64,000 nucleotides of DNA from Gracilibacillus lacisalsi DSM 19029. Lineage in GTDB: Bacteria; Bacillota; Bacilli; Bacillales; Amphibacillaceae. Positions 1-7,064 of the stretch are shown one piece after another. A model generated the notes under the pieces. The model had not been told where the DNA came from. It did no database searches and was given only the letters and a program-made list of their open reading frames with translations. Position 1 is the first letter of the stretch. Each line of letters begins with the position of its first letter. The stretch covers positions 434,001 through 498,000 of the forward strand of contig NZ_KB898662.1 in assembly GCF_000377765.1 (NCBI RefSeq), written 5' to 3'. A program made the translations under genes and the position numbers.

Positions 1-56
1 TGGTTACTTTTTATTGTACCGTTGATTGGCTTAAAAACATTTATCATTTTACTCAT
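1..56 (-). CDS. Possible 5' end of a divergent small gene (partial)
   Basis: Reading leftward, an ATG at 56 is preceded by an AGAGGAG ribosome site about 10 nt upstream, and the frame stays open to the window edge (MSKMINVFKPINGTIKSN). It would be divergent to the XRE/TPR regulator, a common place for a regulated target or peptide gene. The alternative is that positions 1-99 on the plus strand are the end of a gene: that frame reads as a hydrophobic stretch ending in a TAA at 97-99. T-rich antisense of a coding region often looks hydrophobic, so I lean to the minus-strand reading, but 56 bases cannot decide it. Confidence 0.35.
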   Translation of the reverse strand, partial: MSKMINVFKPINGTIKSN

Positions 57-130
57 TTTATTAATACTCCTCTTTTCTATTGAGATTATTTGTAAATAAA
101 TAGAATATTTTAGTAAATATATGTGGATTT

Positions 131-143
131 TAGAATGATTCTA
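131..143. promoter_or_regulatory. Inverted repeat upstream of the XRE/TPR regulator
   Basis: TAGAAT-G-ATTCTA is a 6-bp-arm dyad about 45 nt before the regulator's start codon and just upstream of an AT-rich, -10-like stretch. It could be an autoregulatory operator. This is position-based inference only. Confidence 0.35.
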
Positions 144-185
144 TAGTATTATATATATTGTACTAAATTTTATGAGGAAAGTGAT

Positions 186-1451
186 GTGAAATCAGTGTAT
201 GAAATAGGAAAAGTAATTCGTAAATATCGTAAAGAACACAATTGGACTCAAGGAAAATTAGCCAAAAAAGTGGACACGAGTGTTACAACCATCAGTAGAG
301 TTGAATCGGGTCAATCTTACCCCTCTGAAGAATTAATGTCGAGGATCGCAAAAGTCCTGCAAATAGGAGAACTTTCCCATCCAGAATACCATCCGCTCAA
401 TACTCAATTAACCTCCTGGCAACAAAGCATCAACCAAAGAAATTATGCGACCGCCAAAAAATACTACAAAGAGCTCAAAAAATTTCCGATAACCTATTTT
501 TATAATCAACGTGTCATATATACATGGTGCAATTTCCAATATGCACTTAATCTTTTCCACACAGATGCAGCTGAGAAATTCTTAGAAGATGCTAAGAAAT
601 TTGCTGATACCCTTACTCCTGCTCATAACTATCCTTTTCACAAATCAATCGGCTTATATTATTTGTTACTCGACCATATAAATGATGCATTCACTTATTT
701 AAATATAGCGACCAAGCAGAATCCTGTTATGTTTGAAAAAGATGGTGAATTACACCTATACTATGCTCTTGCCTATGATAAAATCGGACAAACCTTATGT
801 TCTGTTTCCTATGCCTCCACTGCACTATCGATATTTCAATCAACGCTAAATCAACCCAACATTTTATTATCTCGCATCATCAAGATTAAAAGTTCCCTTC
901 GCAGCCAACAACTACCCATAAAGAATATCATTCAAGAATTACATACCATTCTTGATAACTACACAAGCATATATAGAAATTACATCTATTATTTATTAGG
1001 GACTGCTTACTTAGCAGACAACGATTTTGAAAGCGCACTAAAATATTGCAGAAAAGCAATCTACAATGAAAAAATAATTCCATTAAAAGTCATCTATAAC
1101 TTTTTTAACGCTCTTATATACGCATTGCTTGAAGATGAAGAGATGGCATTAGATGTGATTGATGGTGGAAACTCGCTTAACAAAAGTAAAAAGTATGACT
1201 ATTATTTCTACTTATTAAAAGGCATTATTCAAGGGACACACGGCTCTGAAAATTACCGAAACAAAATCACAAATGAAATCATCCCTTATTTCCAGTTGAC
1301 AGGAAATTCGCTTGATGTGAAATATTGTCATGCCATTTTAGGAGATATTTATTACCAGAAAAACGTCTACAAAAAAGCAGCTGATAATTATTATATTTAT
1401 CCTAAAAATTCTTACATTTCAGAATTGCTAGCCAAGTACCCGCAAAAGTAA
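186..1451 (+). CDS. XRE-family HTH regulator with TPR-like C-terminal domain (RRNPP-type)
   Basis: The protein has 421 aa. Residues 7-60 form a helix-turn-helix of the XRE type (VIRKYRKEHNWTQGKLAKKV, then TTISRVESGQ). The rest is alpha-helical with TPR-like motifs. This architecture and length match peptide-pheromone receptors of the Rgg/PlcR/NprR kind, where a small imported peptide switches DNA binding. The start is GTG at 186 with GAGG about 8 nt upstream. No small peptide gene follows it: the next gene, 60 bp downstream, is a DUF1540 protein. The cognate peptide, if any, is not visible here. Family assignment is good; the peptide-sensing role is inferred. Confidence 0.75.
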   Translation: MKSVYEIGKVIRKYRKEHNWTQGKLAKKVDTSVTTISRVESGQSYPSEELMSRIAKVLQIGELSHPEYHPLNTQLTSWQQSINQRNYATAKKYYKELKKFPITYFYNQRVIYTWCNFQYALNLFHTDAAEKFLEDAKKFADTLTPAHNYPFHKSIGLYYLLLDHINDAFTYLNIATKQNPVMFEKDGELHLYYALAYDKIGQTLCSVSYASTALSIFQSTLNQPNILLSRIIKIKSSLRSQQLPIKNIIQELHTILDNYTSIYRNYIYYLLGTAYLADNDFESALKYCRKAIYNEKIIPLKVIYNFFNALIYALLEDEEMALDVIDGGNSLNKSKKYDYYFYLLKGIIQGTHGSENYRNKITNEIIPYFQLTGNSLDVKYCHAILGDIYYQKNVYKKAADNYYIYPKNSYISELLAKYPQK

Positions 1452-1511
1452 ATTTTCCCACACATTATTTTGGATTCTTGAATCAGAATATCCATATAGG
1501 AGGTGTGTCAG

Positions 1512-1667
1512 ATGGCGAAAGATGTTAAATGTGAGGTAAATAACTGTAAGTTCTGGGCTGAGGGCAATAGATGTCATGCAGCTACCATCTATGTTGTCAG
1601 TCATACCGGGAAAAGTGCTGCCAATGAAAAAGAAACAGATTGCCAAACATTCGAACCGACCGTCTAA
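1512..1667 (+). CDS. DUF1540 small cysteine-rich protein
   Basis: The 51-aa protein has four cysteines in the DUF1540 pattern: CEVNNCKFWAEGNRCHA near the N-terminus and TDCQTF near the C-terminus. Such proteins are widespread in spore-forming Firmicutes and probably bind a metal, but their role is unknown. A perfect AGGAGGTG ribosome site precedes the ATG at 1512. It lies 60 bp after the XRE/TPR gene and may be cotranscribed with it. A strong hairpin terminator follows at 1683-1713. Confidence 0.85.
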   Translation: MAKDVKCEVNNCKFWAEGNRCHAATIYVVSHTGKSAANEKETDCQTFEPTV

Positions 1668-1682
1668 CAGCCTTCTTTAATG

Positions 1683-1713
1683 ACCTCAGCTAACTATGGG
1701 GGTTAGCTGAGGT
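1683..1713. terminator. Bidirectional hairpin between DUF1540 gene and yvrJ-like gene
   Basis: ACCTCAGCTAAC pairs with GTTAGCTGAGGT around a 7-nt loop, a 12-bp perfect stem. It sits between two convergent genes and probably ends both transcripts, although the T-tracts on either side are weak. Confidence 0.7.
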
Positions 1714-1723
1714 TAATCATTTA

Positions 1724-1861
1724 CTACCTCATTTTTTCAGGCAAAGCAACAATGGACTCAATTAATGTATTGAGCTTCGTTTCGATACGGTGCAACAAAT
1801 AAAAAGTCACCGCAACTGGAAAACCGAGATCGGTAACTAACGATATCCATGTTTGCTCCAT
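1724..1861 (-). CDS. YvrJ family small membrane protein
   Basis: The 45-aa protein starts MEQTWISLVTDLGFPVAV and continues TFYLLHRIETKLNTL, which matches the YvrJ family: one hydrophobic N-terminal helix followed by a short amphipathic tail. A strong AAGGAGAGGAG ribosome site lies before the ATG. The function is unknown. It stands downstream of a DUF2922 and a DUF1659 gene on the same strand; these three families commonly occur together in Bacillaceae. Confidence 0.8.
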   Translation of the reverse strand: MEQTWISLVTDLGFPVAVTFYLLHRIETKLNTLIESIVALPEKMR

Positions 1862-1951
1862 GTGATGAACTCCTCTCCTTAAAGTAGTTGTATTTTGTTC
1901 GGATAATTTCAGAATGCTTTCTCCTTGAAACGTGCTTACATCACCTAAATG

Positions 1952-1980
1952 AAAAGGAGAGCTGATCTGCTCTCCTTTTT
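1952..1980. terminator. Hairpin terminator downstream of the DUF1659-DUF2922 pair
   Basis: AAAAGGAGAGC pairs with GCTCTCCTTTT around a 6-nt loop, with T-rich tails on both strands. On the minus strand it follows the DUF2922 gene. Confidence 0.7.
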
Positions 1981-1984
1981 TATT

Positions 1985-2112
1985 GTCTTGAAAGCTATAA
2001 ATTTTTGGGATGATAAGTCATCATCGGTTCACAAGCTCACCGTGATTCCTTTATCTCAGTTGATTCTGAAGTCCCTACGTTTTTAAGCGGGCGCTCTACG
2101 CTTTTGTTTTTA
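1985..2112. repeat. Dispersed intergenic repeat (GATAAGTC / CGCTTTTC type), copy 1
   Basis: This stretch shares blocks with 57108-57256: GATAAGTCATCATC, then GTGATTCCTTTATCTC, then a GGGCGCTCTACGCTTTT-like end. It holds no gene. It belongs to a family of short intergenic repeats found in many Bacillaceae genomes. Confidence 0.6.
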
Positions 2113-2114
2113 CC

Positions 2115-2327
2115 TTAGATTTCGATTTCGCTAACATTTCGTTCGACAATGCGGGCGCTTTTCTTTGCGACTAAGTCACCGCCAGAAGAAAAGAAGGCAT
2201 TTTCATTAAGGATGGCATCCATTGCTGCATTAACTTGCACCGGATCGACAGGCTCCACTGGATTATCCAATGAGAAAGTAACTGTTTTCCCTTCTTCATT
2301 TTCAAATTTCAATTCGATCTTCTTCAT
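2115..2327 (-). CDS. DUF2922 family protein
   Basis: The 70-aa protein starts MKKIELKFENEEGKTVTFSL and ends in a basic and acidic tail, matching the DUF2922 family. It is small, soluble and has no signal or membrane segment. It lies 34 bp downstream of a DUF1659 gene with its own GGAGGTG ribosome site, so the two form an operon. The role is unknown; the pair is conserved in spore-forming Bacillaceae. Confidence 0.8.
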   Translation of the reverse strand: MKKIELKFENEEGKTVTFSLDNPVEPVDPVQVNAAMDAILNENAFFSSGGDLVAKKSARIVERNVSEIEI

Positions 2328-2361
2328 TACTTACACCTCCCTAGTTCTTATGATTTTTGAA

Positions 2362-2586
2362 TTAATCCTCTGTGATTAATTCTGTGTCATTACGTTTCAC
2401 CGAATATAAGTCCATTTGTTGTAATGGGACAAGCTCTTGCGTGATCGCTAACAGCTGGTCTGCTGTCGCATCTAACTTCACGTTGTTAAAAGACTTGTTC
2501 TTATAAATCGGATCTCCAGAGACTGGGTCTGTGCCTTCTTCGAATGTCAATTGTAATCTGGAATCAATTCTTTCTGCAGAAGCCAT
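2362..2586 (-). CDS. DUF1659 family protein
   Basis: The 74-aa protein (MASAERIDSRLQLTFEEG...) matches DUF1659. I chose the ATG at 2586 because GGGAGGTGG lies correctly upstream of it; a GTG nine bases earlier overlaps that ribosome site. Function is unknown. It is the first gene of the DUF1659-DUF2922 pair. Confidence 0.8.
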   Translation of the reverse strand: MASAERIDSRLQLTFEEGTDPVSGDPIYKNKSFNNVKLDATADQLLAITQELVPLQQMDLYSVKRNDTELITED

Positions 2587-2713
2587 ATGTGCCACCTCCC
2601 TTCATCTTTATAATCAAATTTGAAGGTAAAAAGGTGTCATAGTTTCTGTTATAATCGGTATTCCTTCTTATTGATGATCAGGGAACTATTTCGGGTGACA
2701 AGAAGACAAAAAT

Positions 2714-2750
2714 AAAAAGCCAGTACTTCTCATAAAGTACTGACTTTTTT
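2714..2750 (-). terminator. Terminator of tagO
   Basis: Near-perfect hairpin (AAAAAGCCAGTACTT / AAGTACTGACTTTTT) overlapping the tagO stop codon, with a T-run on the minus strand. Confidence 0.8.
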
Positions 2751-3822
2751 ACACTTTTTGATTCCTACCAGTTAATTTCCTGATACTGCTTAAAATCGGT
2801 TGTTGGCCATTTTTTACGATTCCGGAGAGCTCAGCTATTAGCTGAATTCCGAGTATAATAAATCCTAAAATAATCAATGACGTTAACATGGTTGCACTGT
2901 TAAAGATAATCGCCATAATACCGAAGAAGCCGCTAAATGCATAAATAATTAACACAGAAGTTTGATGGCTGTAGCCCATATCAACTAGCTGGTAATGGAT
3001 ATGCTTACGGTCAGCTGTCCCTATATTCTGCTTATTGATCACCCGGCGCACAATGGCGAAGAGCGTATCAAAAATCGGTACAGCTATTATAATAATCGGT
3101 ATGATAAAACTAAAAAAGGCGACATTCTTAAAGAGACCGAGCATGGATATGACGGAAATCGCATATCCTAAAAACAAAGCACCGGTGTCACCCATAAAAA
3201 TCTTGGCCGGATAAAAGTTATGGTATAGAAAACCAAGGCAACTTCCAACTAAAACCATTCCTAAATAAACAACAATCATACGGTAATCTGTGATCGCAAT
3301 AATTAAAATACTGGTTAAACCTATCGCTGATACGCCGGCTGCAAGTCCATCCAGACCATCGATAAGGTTAATGGCATTAGAGACACCGACAACCCATATA
3401 ATGGTAAGAATTAAGCCTAACCCTTCTAAATGAACCGTACCTACAAAAGGCATCGTTAATTTATCTATTACTAATCCAGAAGAAACAACAACAAGCGCTG
3501 CGGCAAGTTGCCCGATTAATTTTTGATATGCTTTTAATCCGACTATATCATCAATAATTCCTGTTATAACAATTATAATACCACCAATGATGATTTCTAA
3601 CATGTGTGGATGCTGCGGTTGTAAGTAGACTAAGCCTGCAGCGACTCCTAGCACAATAGAAAGACCACCTAATCGTGCTTTAACACCGTCATGTTTTTTT
3701 CTTTCACCTGGTAGATCTACAGCATTTACTTTAATTGCTAATTTTTTGATAAGTGGAGTTGATGCAAATGCTACGGTAGCTGAAATAAGAAATGCTACGA
3801 TTAACTCCGTTACGTTAAACAT
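2749..3822 (-). CDS. tagO: Undecaprenyl-phosphate N-acetylglucosaminyl-1-phosphate transferase (TagO/WecA type)
   Basis: This 357-aa polytopic membrane protein of the MraY/WecA family transfers GlcNAc-1-phosphate from UDP-GlcNAc to undecaprenyl phosphate. That is the first membrane step of teichoic acid and several other wall polymers. Visible family motifs are LGGLSI near residue 50, the acidic pair in NAINLIDGLDGLAAG near 150, MGDTGALFLGY near 210 and DRKHIHYQLVDMG near 270. About ten hydrophobic segments fit the family. It lies beside ugd and an LCP gene, which argues that this locus starts and finishes a wall glycopolymer. Confidence 0.92.
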   Translation of the reverse strand: MFNVTELIVAFLISATVAFASTPLIKKLAIKVNAVDLPGERKKHDGVKARLGGLSIVLGVAAGLVYLQPQHPHMLEIIIGGIIIVITGIIDDIVGLKAYQKLIGQLAAALVVVSSGLVIDKLTMPFVGTVHLEGLGLILTIIWVVGVSNAINLIDGLDGLAAGVSAIGLTSILIIAITDYRMIVVYLGMVLVGSCLGFLYHNFYPAKIFMGDTGALFLGYAISVISMLGLFKNVAFFSFIIPIIIIAVPIFDTLFAIVRRVINKQNIGTADRKHIHYQLVDMGYSHQTSVLIIYAFSGFFGIMAIIFNSATMLTSLIILGFIILGIQLIAELSGIVKNGQQPILSSIRKLTGRNQKV

Positions 3823-3983
3823 ATATACACCTACTTAATTTATATAGAAATCCTATTTATGCATTTTAACATAGTTTCTTATATCATAGAACAAACCCTT
3901 GCACCATTATAGCACGATTTTACTCCATGTATACTATAAATATACGATTTTGATGATTAATTCCAGACCGTTTTTATTTAGAA

Positions 3984-5150
3984 TTAATCTCTACTATATA
4001 GATCACGTGTATACACTTTATCTTTCACAGCTTTTAATTCATCTGTTAAACGGTTCGCAACAATCACATCTGCAACTTCAGTAAAAGTATCAAAATCGTT
4101 GATTACTTTAGAGTTAAAGAATGTTTCTTCATGAAGGTTTGGTTCATATACAACAACTTCTACACCCTCTGCTTTCAAACGTTTCATAACACCTTGAATA
4201 GCAGATTGTCTGAAGTTATCGGAATTTGTTTTCATTGTTAAGCGATAAATACCAACTACTTTTGGATTCTTCGCTAAAATACTGGATGCGATATGGTCCT
4301 TACGAGTACGATTCGCATCTACAATCGCTGCCATAATATTATTTGGTACGTCTTGATAATTTGCCAACAATTGTTTTGTATCTTTAGGCAGACAATAGCC
4401 ACCATAACCGAAAGAAGGATTGTTATAATGTTTGCCGATTCTTGGATCTAAGCCTACTCCTTCGATAATTTGTTTCGTATTGAGACCACGTACTTCTGCA
4501 TAGGTATCTAACTCATTAAAGAAAGCAACACGCATCGCTAAATAAGTGTTCGCAAATAATTTAATCGCTTCCGCTTCTGTCGAGTTAGTAAAAAGAATAT
4601 CGATATCTTCTTTGATTGCACCATCTGCCAACAAATCTGCAAAGATACGCGCACGTTCTGATTGTTCTCCTACAACAATACGAGAGGGATATAAATTATC
4701 ATACAACGCTTTTCCTTCTCTTAAAAACTCTGGTGAAAAGATGATGTTCTCTGTTTGAAACTTTTCACGTAATTCTAACGTATATCCAACAGGTATCGTT
4801 GATTTTATTACCATCGTTGCATCTGGGTTAATAGATAACACCGTATCAATTACTTTTTCTACAGTTGATGTATCAAAATAATTTTTATCCGGGTCATAGT
4901 TCGTAGGGGTTGAAATAATCACATAGCTTGCATTCTGGTAAGCTTGCTTTGGATCTGTTGTAGCTGTTAGATTTAATTCTTTGTTTGCCAGAAAATCTTC
5001 AATCTCTGGATCAATAATTGGAGATTTTTTGTTATTAATAAGTTGTACTTTTTCTTCTACTATATCTAAAGCATATACTTCATTATGCTGTGCTAATAAG
5101 ATTGCATTGGATAACCCAACATAGCCTGTTCCTGCTACAGCTATTTTCAT
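3984..5150 (-). CDS. ugd: UDP-glucose 6-dehydrogenase
   Basis: The 388-aa enzyme oxidises UDP-glucose to UDP-glucuronate with NAD. The N-terminal Rossmann motif is GTGYVGLS (residues 7-14). The catalytic cysteine is in [12 protein letters not shown] near residue 250. The length equals that of the short E. coli/streptococcal-type Ugd rather than the longer TuaD type. I chose the ATG at 5150 because AAGAAGGGACG precedes it; the longer frame has no ribosome site. It is divergent from the LCP gene and next to tagO. UDP-glucuronate would feed an acidic wall polymer made by the nearby glycosyltransferases. Confidence 0.93.
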   Translation of the reverse strand: MKIAVAGTGYVGLSNAILLAQHNEVYALDIVEEKVQLINNKKSPIIDPEIEDFLANKELNLTATTDPKQAYQNASYVIISTPTNYDPDKNYFDTSTVEKVIDTVLSINPDATMVIKSTIPVGYTLELREKFQTENIIFSPEFLREGKALYDNLYPSRIVVGEQSERARIFADLLADGAIKEDIDILFTNSTEAEAIKLFANTYLAMRVAFFNELDTYAEVRGLNTKQIIEGVGLDPRIGKHYNNPSFGYGGYCLPKDTKQLLANYQDVPNNIMAAIVDANRTRKDHIASSILAKNPKVVGIYRLTMKTNSDNFRQSAIQGVMKRLKAEGVEVVVYEPNLHEETFFNSKVINDFDTFTEVADVIVANRLTDELKAVKDKVYTRDLYSRD

Positions 5151-5244
5151 ACGATTTCGTCCCTTCTTTAAACTAATGTAATCATATATCATCTTACCAC
5201 ATTTTATATATATAACATAGGATCTAGTTGTCTCATTAATCTAA

Positions 5245-5260
5245 TGTAACTTTTGTTACA
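5245..5260. promoter_or_regulatory. Inverted repeat in the ugd/LCP divergent promoter region
   Basis: TGTAAC-TTTT-GTTACA is a perfect 6-bp-arm dyad between the divergent ugd and LCP genes. It could be an operator or a small hairpin; no regulator is assigned. Confidence 0.35.
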
Positions 5261-5377
5261 AAATGACGTCTAATATATTAAATTGTAAAATTTTTTCTGA
5301 AATCCAATTTACGTCCACCTCATTTCATAGTAAAATGTTTATTAGTGTGGGCTATTCTAGAAATCGGGGGAAATACG

Positions 5378-6442
5378 ATGTCAAAAAAAGATGTGAATTC
5401 GAGAATTCAAATAAAAGAAAAGAAAAAGAAGAGTAAACGTAGGAAAATTCTATTCTTTATTTTCGTACCTTTAATTATAATCATTGGGGCCGCCTCTGCT
5501 TATGCAATTGATTTAATTAATGAAGCAGAAAAAGCCGTATCAAATTCTTATGAAAGTGATGGACGTGAAGATAATAAGTCGGAACTGCGCGCTAAAGAGG
5601 TAGATCCAACAGAAGATCATGTTTCCGTACTATTTATCGGTGTAGATGATAGTGAACACAGAGGGGAAAAGAATGAACCCGTTCGTTCTGACGCATTAAT
5701 CTTAGCTACACTTAACAAGAATGATAATAGTGTAAAAATGCTAAGTATCCCTCGCGATTCTTATGTTTATGTCCCAGAAGTCGGTTATGAAGATAAAATT
5801 ACGCATGCCCATGCATTTGGTGGTGTTCATGCAACGATTGAAACAGTGGAAACTTTCTTAGATGTCCCTGTCGACTACTATGTAAAGTTGAACTTTAATG
5901 CATTCGTTGATGTCATTGATGCAATCGGTGGGGTTGAAATGGAAGTTCCATTTGAATTTACCGAATCCGATTCTAATGATAAACGTGACTCTATTCATCT
6001 TCTTCCTGGAGAACAGAATTTAAATGGTGAAGAAGCATTAGCGTTGGCGAGAACACGAAAAATTGATAATGATATAGAGCGCGGTAAAAGACAACAAGAA
6101 ATCATGAAAGCTGTAATTAATAAAGCAACATCTGTTAATTCCGTATTTAAACTAGATGATGCGATTCAAGCTGTCGGTAGTAACATGACGACAAACTTAA
6201 CTTTTGATGAAATGAAAGCTTTCTTATCTTATGGTACATCTGGCAACATTGATATGGAAACATTGAATCTTGAGGGCAGTGACTTATGGTTAAATAACAC
6301 TTATTATTATGGCCTTGATGAACAGAACCTTGCGGAGACAAAGCAGATTCTCCAAACTCATTTGGATCTCGCCGAAGAGAATCAGGAAACAGATGTGACA
6401 CAGGCAGAAACAGAGCAAACACCTGAGTCTGCTGTACAATAA
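5378..6442 (+). CDS. LCP (LytR-CpsA-Psr) family wall-polymer transferase
   Basis: The 354-aa protein has a very basic cytoplasmic N-terminus, one membrane helix (about residues 20-42) and an extracellular LCP domain. Family residues are visible in VLFIGVDDSEHRG, RSDALILATLN and SIPRDSYVYVP. LCP enzymes move lipid-linked wall polymers onto peptidoglycan. The start at 5378 follows a GGGGGAAA ribosome site. The C-terminal tail is acidic and Gln/Thr-rich. Adjacent to ugd and tagO, it probably attaches the polymer that they help to make. It is a TagTUV-type enzyme; I cannot say which paralog. Confidence 0.88.
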   Translation: MSKKDVNSRIQIKEKKKKSKRRKILFFIFVPLIIIIGAASAYAIDLINEAEKAVSNSYESDGREDNKSELRAKEVDPTEDHVSVLFIGVDDSEHRGEKNEPVRSDALILATLNKNDNSVKMLSIPRDSYVYVPEVGYEDKITHAHAFGGVHATIETVETFLDVPVDYYVKLNFNAFVDVIDAIGGVEMEVPFEFTESDSNDKRDSIHLLPGEQNLNGEEALALARTRKIDNDIERGKRQQEIMKAVINKATSVNSVFKLDDAIQAVGSNMTTNLTFDEMKAFLSYGTSGNIDMETLNLEGSDLWLNNTYYYGLDEQNLAETKQILQTHLDLAEENQETDVTQAETEQTPESAVQ

Positions 6443-6445
6443 GGG

Positions 6446-6477
6446 AAACCGAACTTCTTTAAGAAGTTCGGTTTTTT
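6446..6477 (+). terminator. Terminator of the LCP gene
   Basis: AAACCGAACTTCTT pairs with AAGAAGTTCGGTTT and is followed by a T-run. Strong rho-independent terminator. Confidence 0.9.
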
Positions 6478-6540
6478 AGTTGTTTTATCTTTCGTTTTTG
6501 TGAAATTTAGTAGTCATTTTGAAATATATCAATCACTTAA

Positions 6541-6685
6541 CCGCCACTCCGGCTGCCCACTTCCCTTTCCGTGGGGTTTGTCCTTCAGCTAACTTTTTCG
6601 AGCCAAGGCCACTCGAAAAAGTGGATCTTCAGGTCAAACAATTTCCACAGGAGTGAAAGTGGGCGGCCTTCGCTTTATACATGTA
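6541..6685. repeat. Bacillaceae-type intergenic repeat (CTCCTGTGG / CCACGGAAAG...GCCGGAGTGG)
   Basis: Read on the minus strand, the element runs from GGCCGCCCACTTTCACTCCTG through an imperfect central palindrome to CACGGAAAGGGAAGTGGGC and GCCGGAGTGG. This layout matches a repeat family seen in intergenic regions of many Bacillaceae. It contains no credible gene. It fills part of the 587-bp gene-free stretch between the LCP gene and the glucosaminidase gene. Confidence 0.6.
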
Positions 6686-6808
6686 CTACAACATTTGTCA
6701 GATTAGGCAATTTGAGTTGTTATCTTTGTAAAGTGCAAGATATGGAACAGAAAATTACTAATAGGTTTTATAAAACCCAATAATCTTTTTCTATTATTCG
6801 TTGTTGAA

Positions 6809-6892
6809 AAGAATAGCGAAACGGTCAGCCGTAGCAGTTGACTTGCACTAGCTAGCTTTCAAAATGGCAACTCCATATGTATAGCTATTCTT
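6809..6892. repeat. Element bounded by 9-bp inverted repeats
   Basis: AAGAATAGC at 6809-6817 and GCTATTCTT at 6884-6892 are perfect inverted copies around 66 bp of unique sequence with no ORF. It may be a small non-autonomous element or remnant. Nothing else was recognised between 6690 and 6990. Confidence 0.35.
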
Positions 6893-6994
6893 GCTTCATA
6901 AAATATAAGTGATAAATCACCTTTTCCTATCATACTTGCTTATAAAAGTTGTGATATCAATGGTTATATACTTTCCTTACAAGTAACAAAAAAA

Positions 6995-7028
6995 TAGGAA
7001 AAATCGACTCTGAGTCGACTTTTCCTAT
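6995..7028 (-). terminator. Terminator of the glucosaminidase gene
   Basis: ATAGGAAAA(A)TCGACTC pairs with GAGTCGACTTTTCCTAT. On the minus strand a run of seven T follows. Confidence 0.85.
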
Positions 7029-7064
7029 CTTTATAATGTCTTAATAATTTGTACTTTGATAAGA

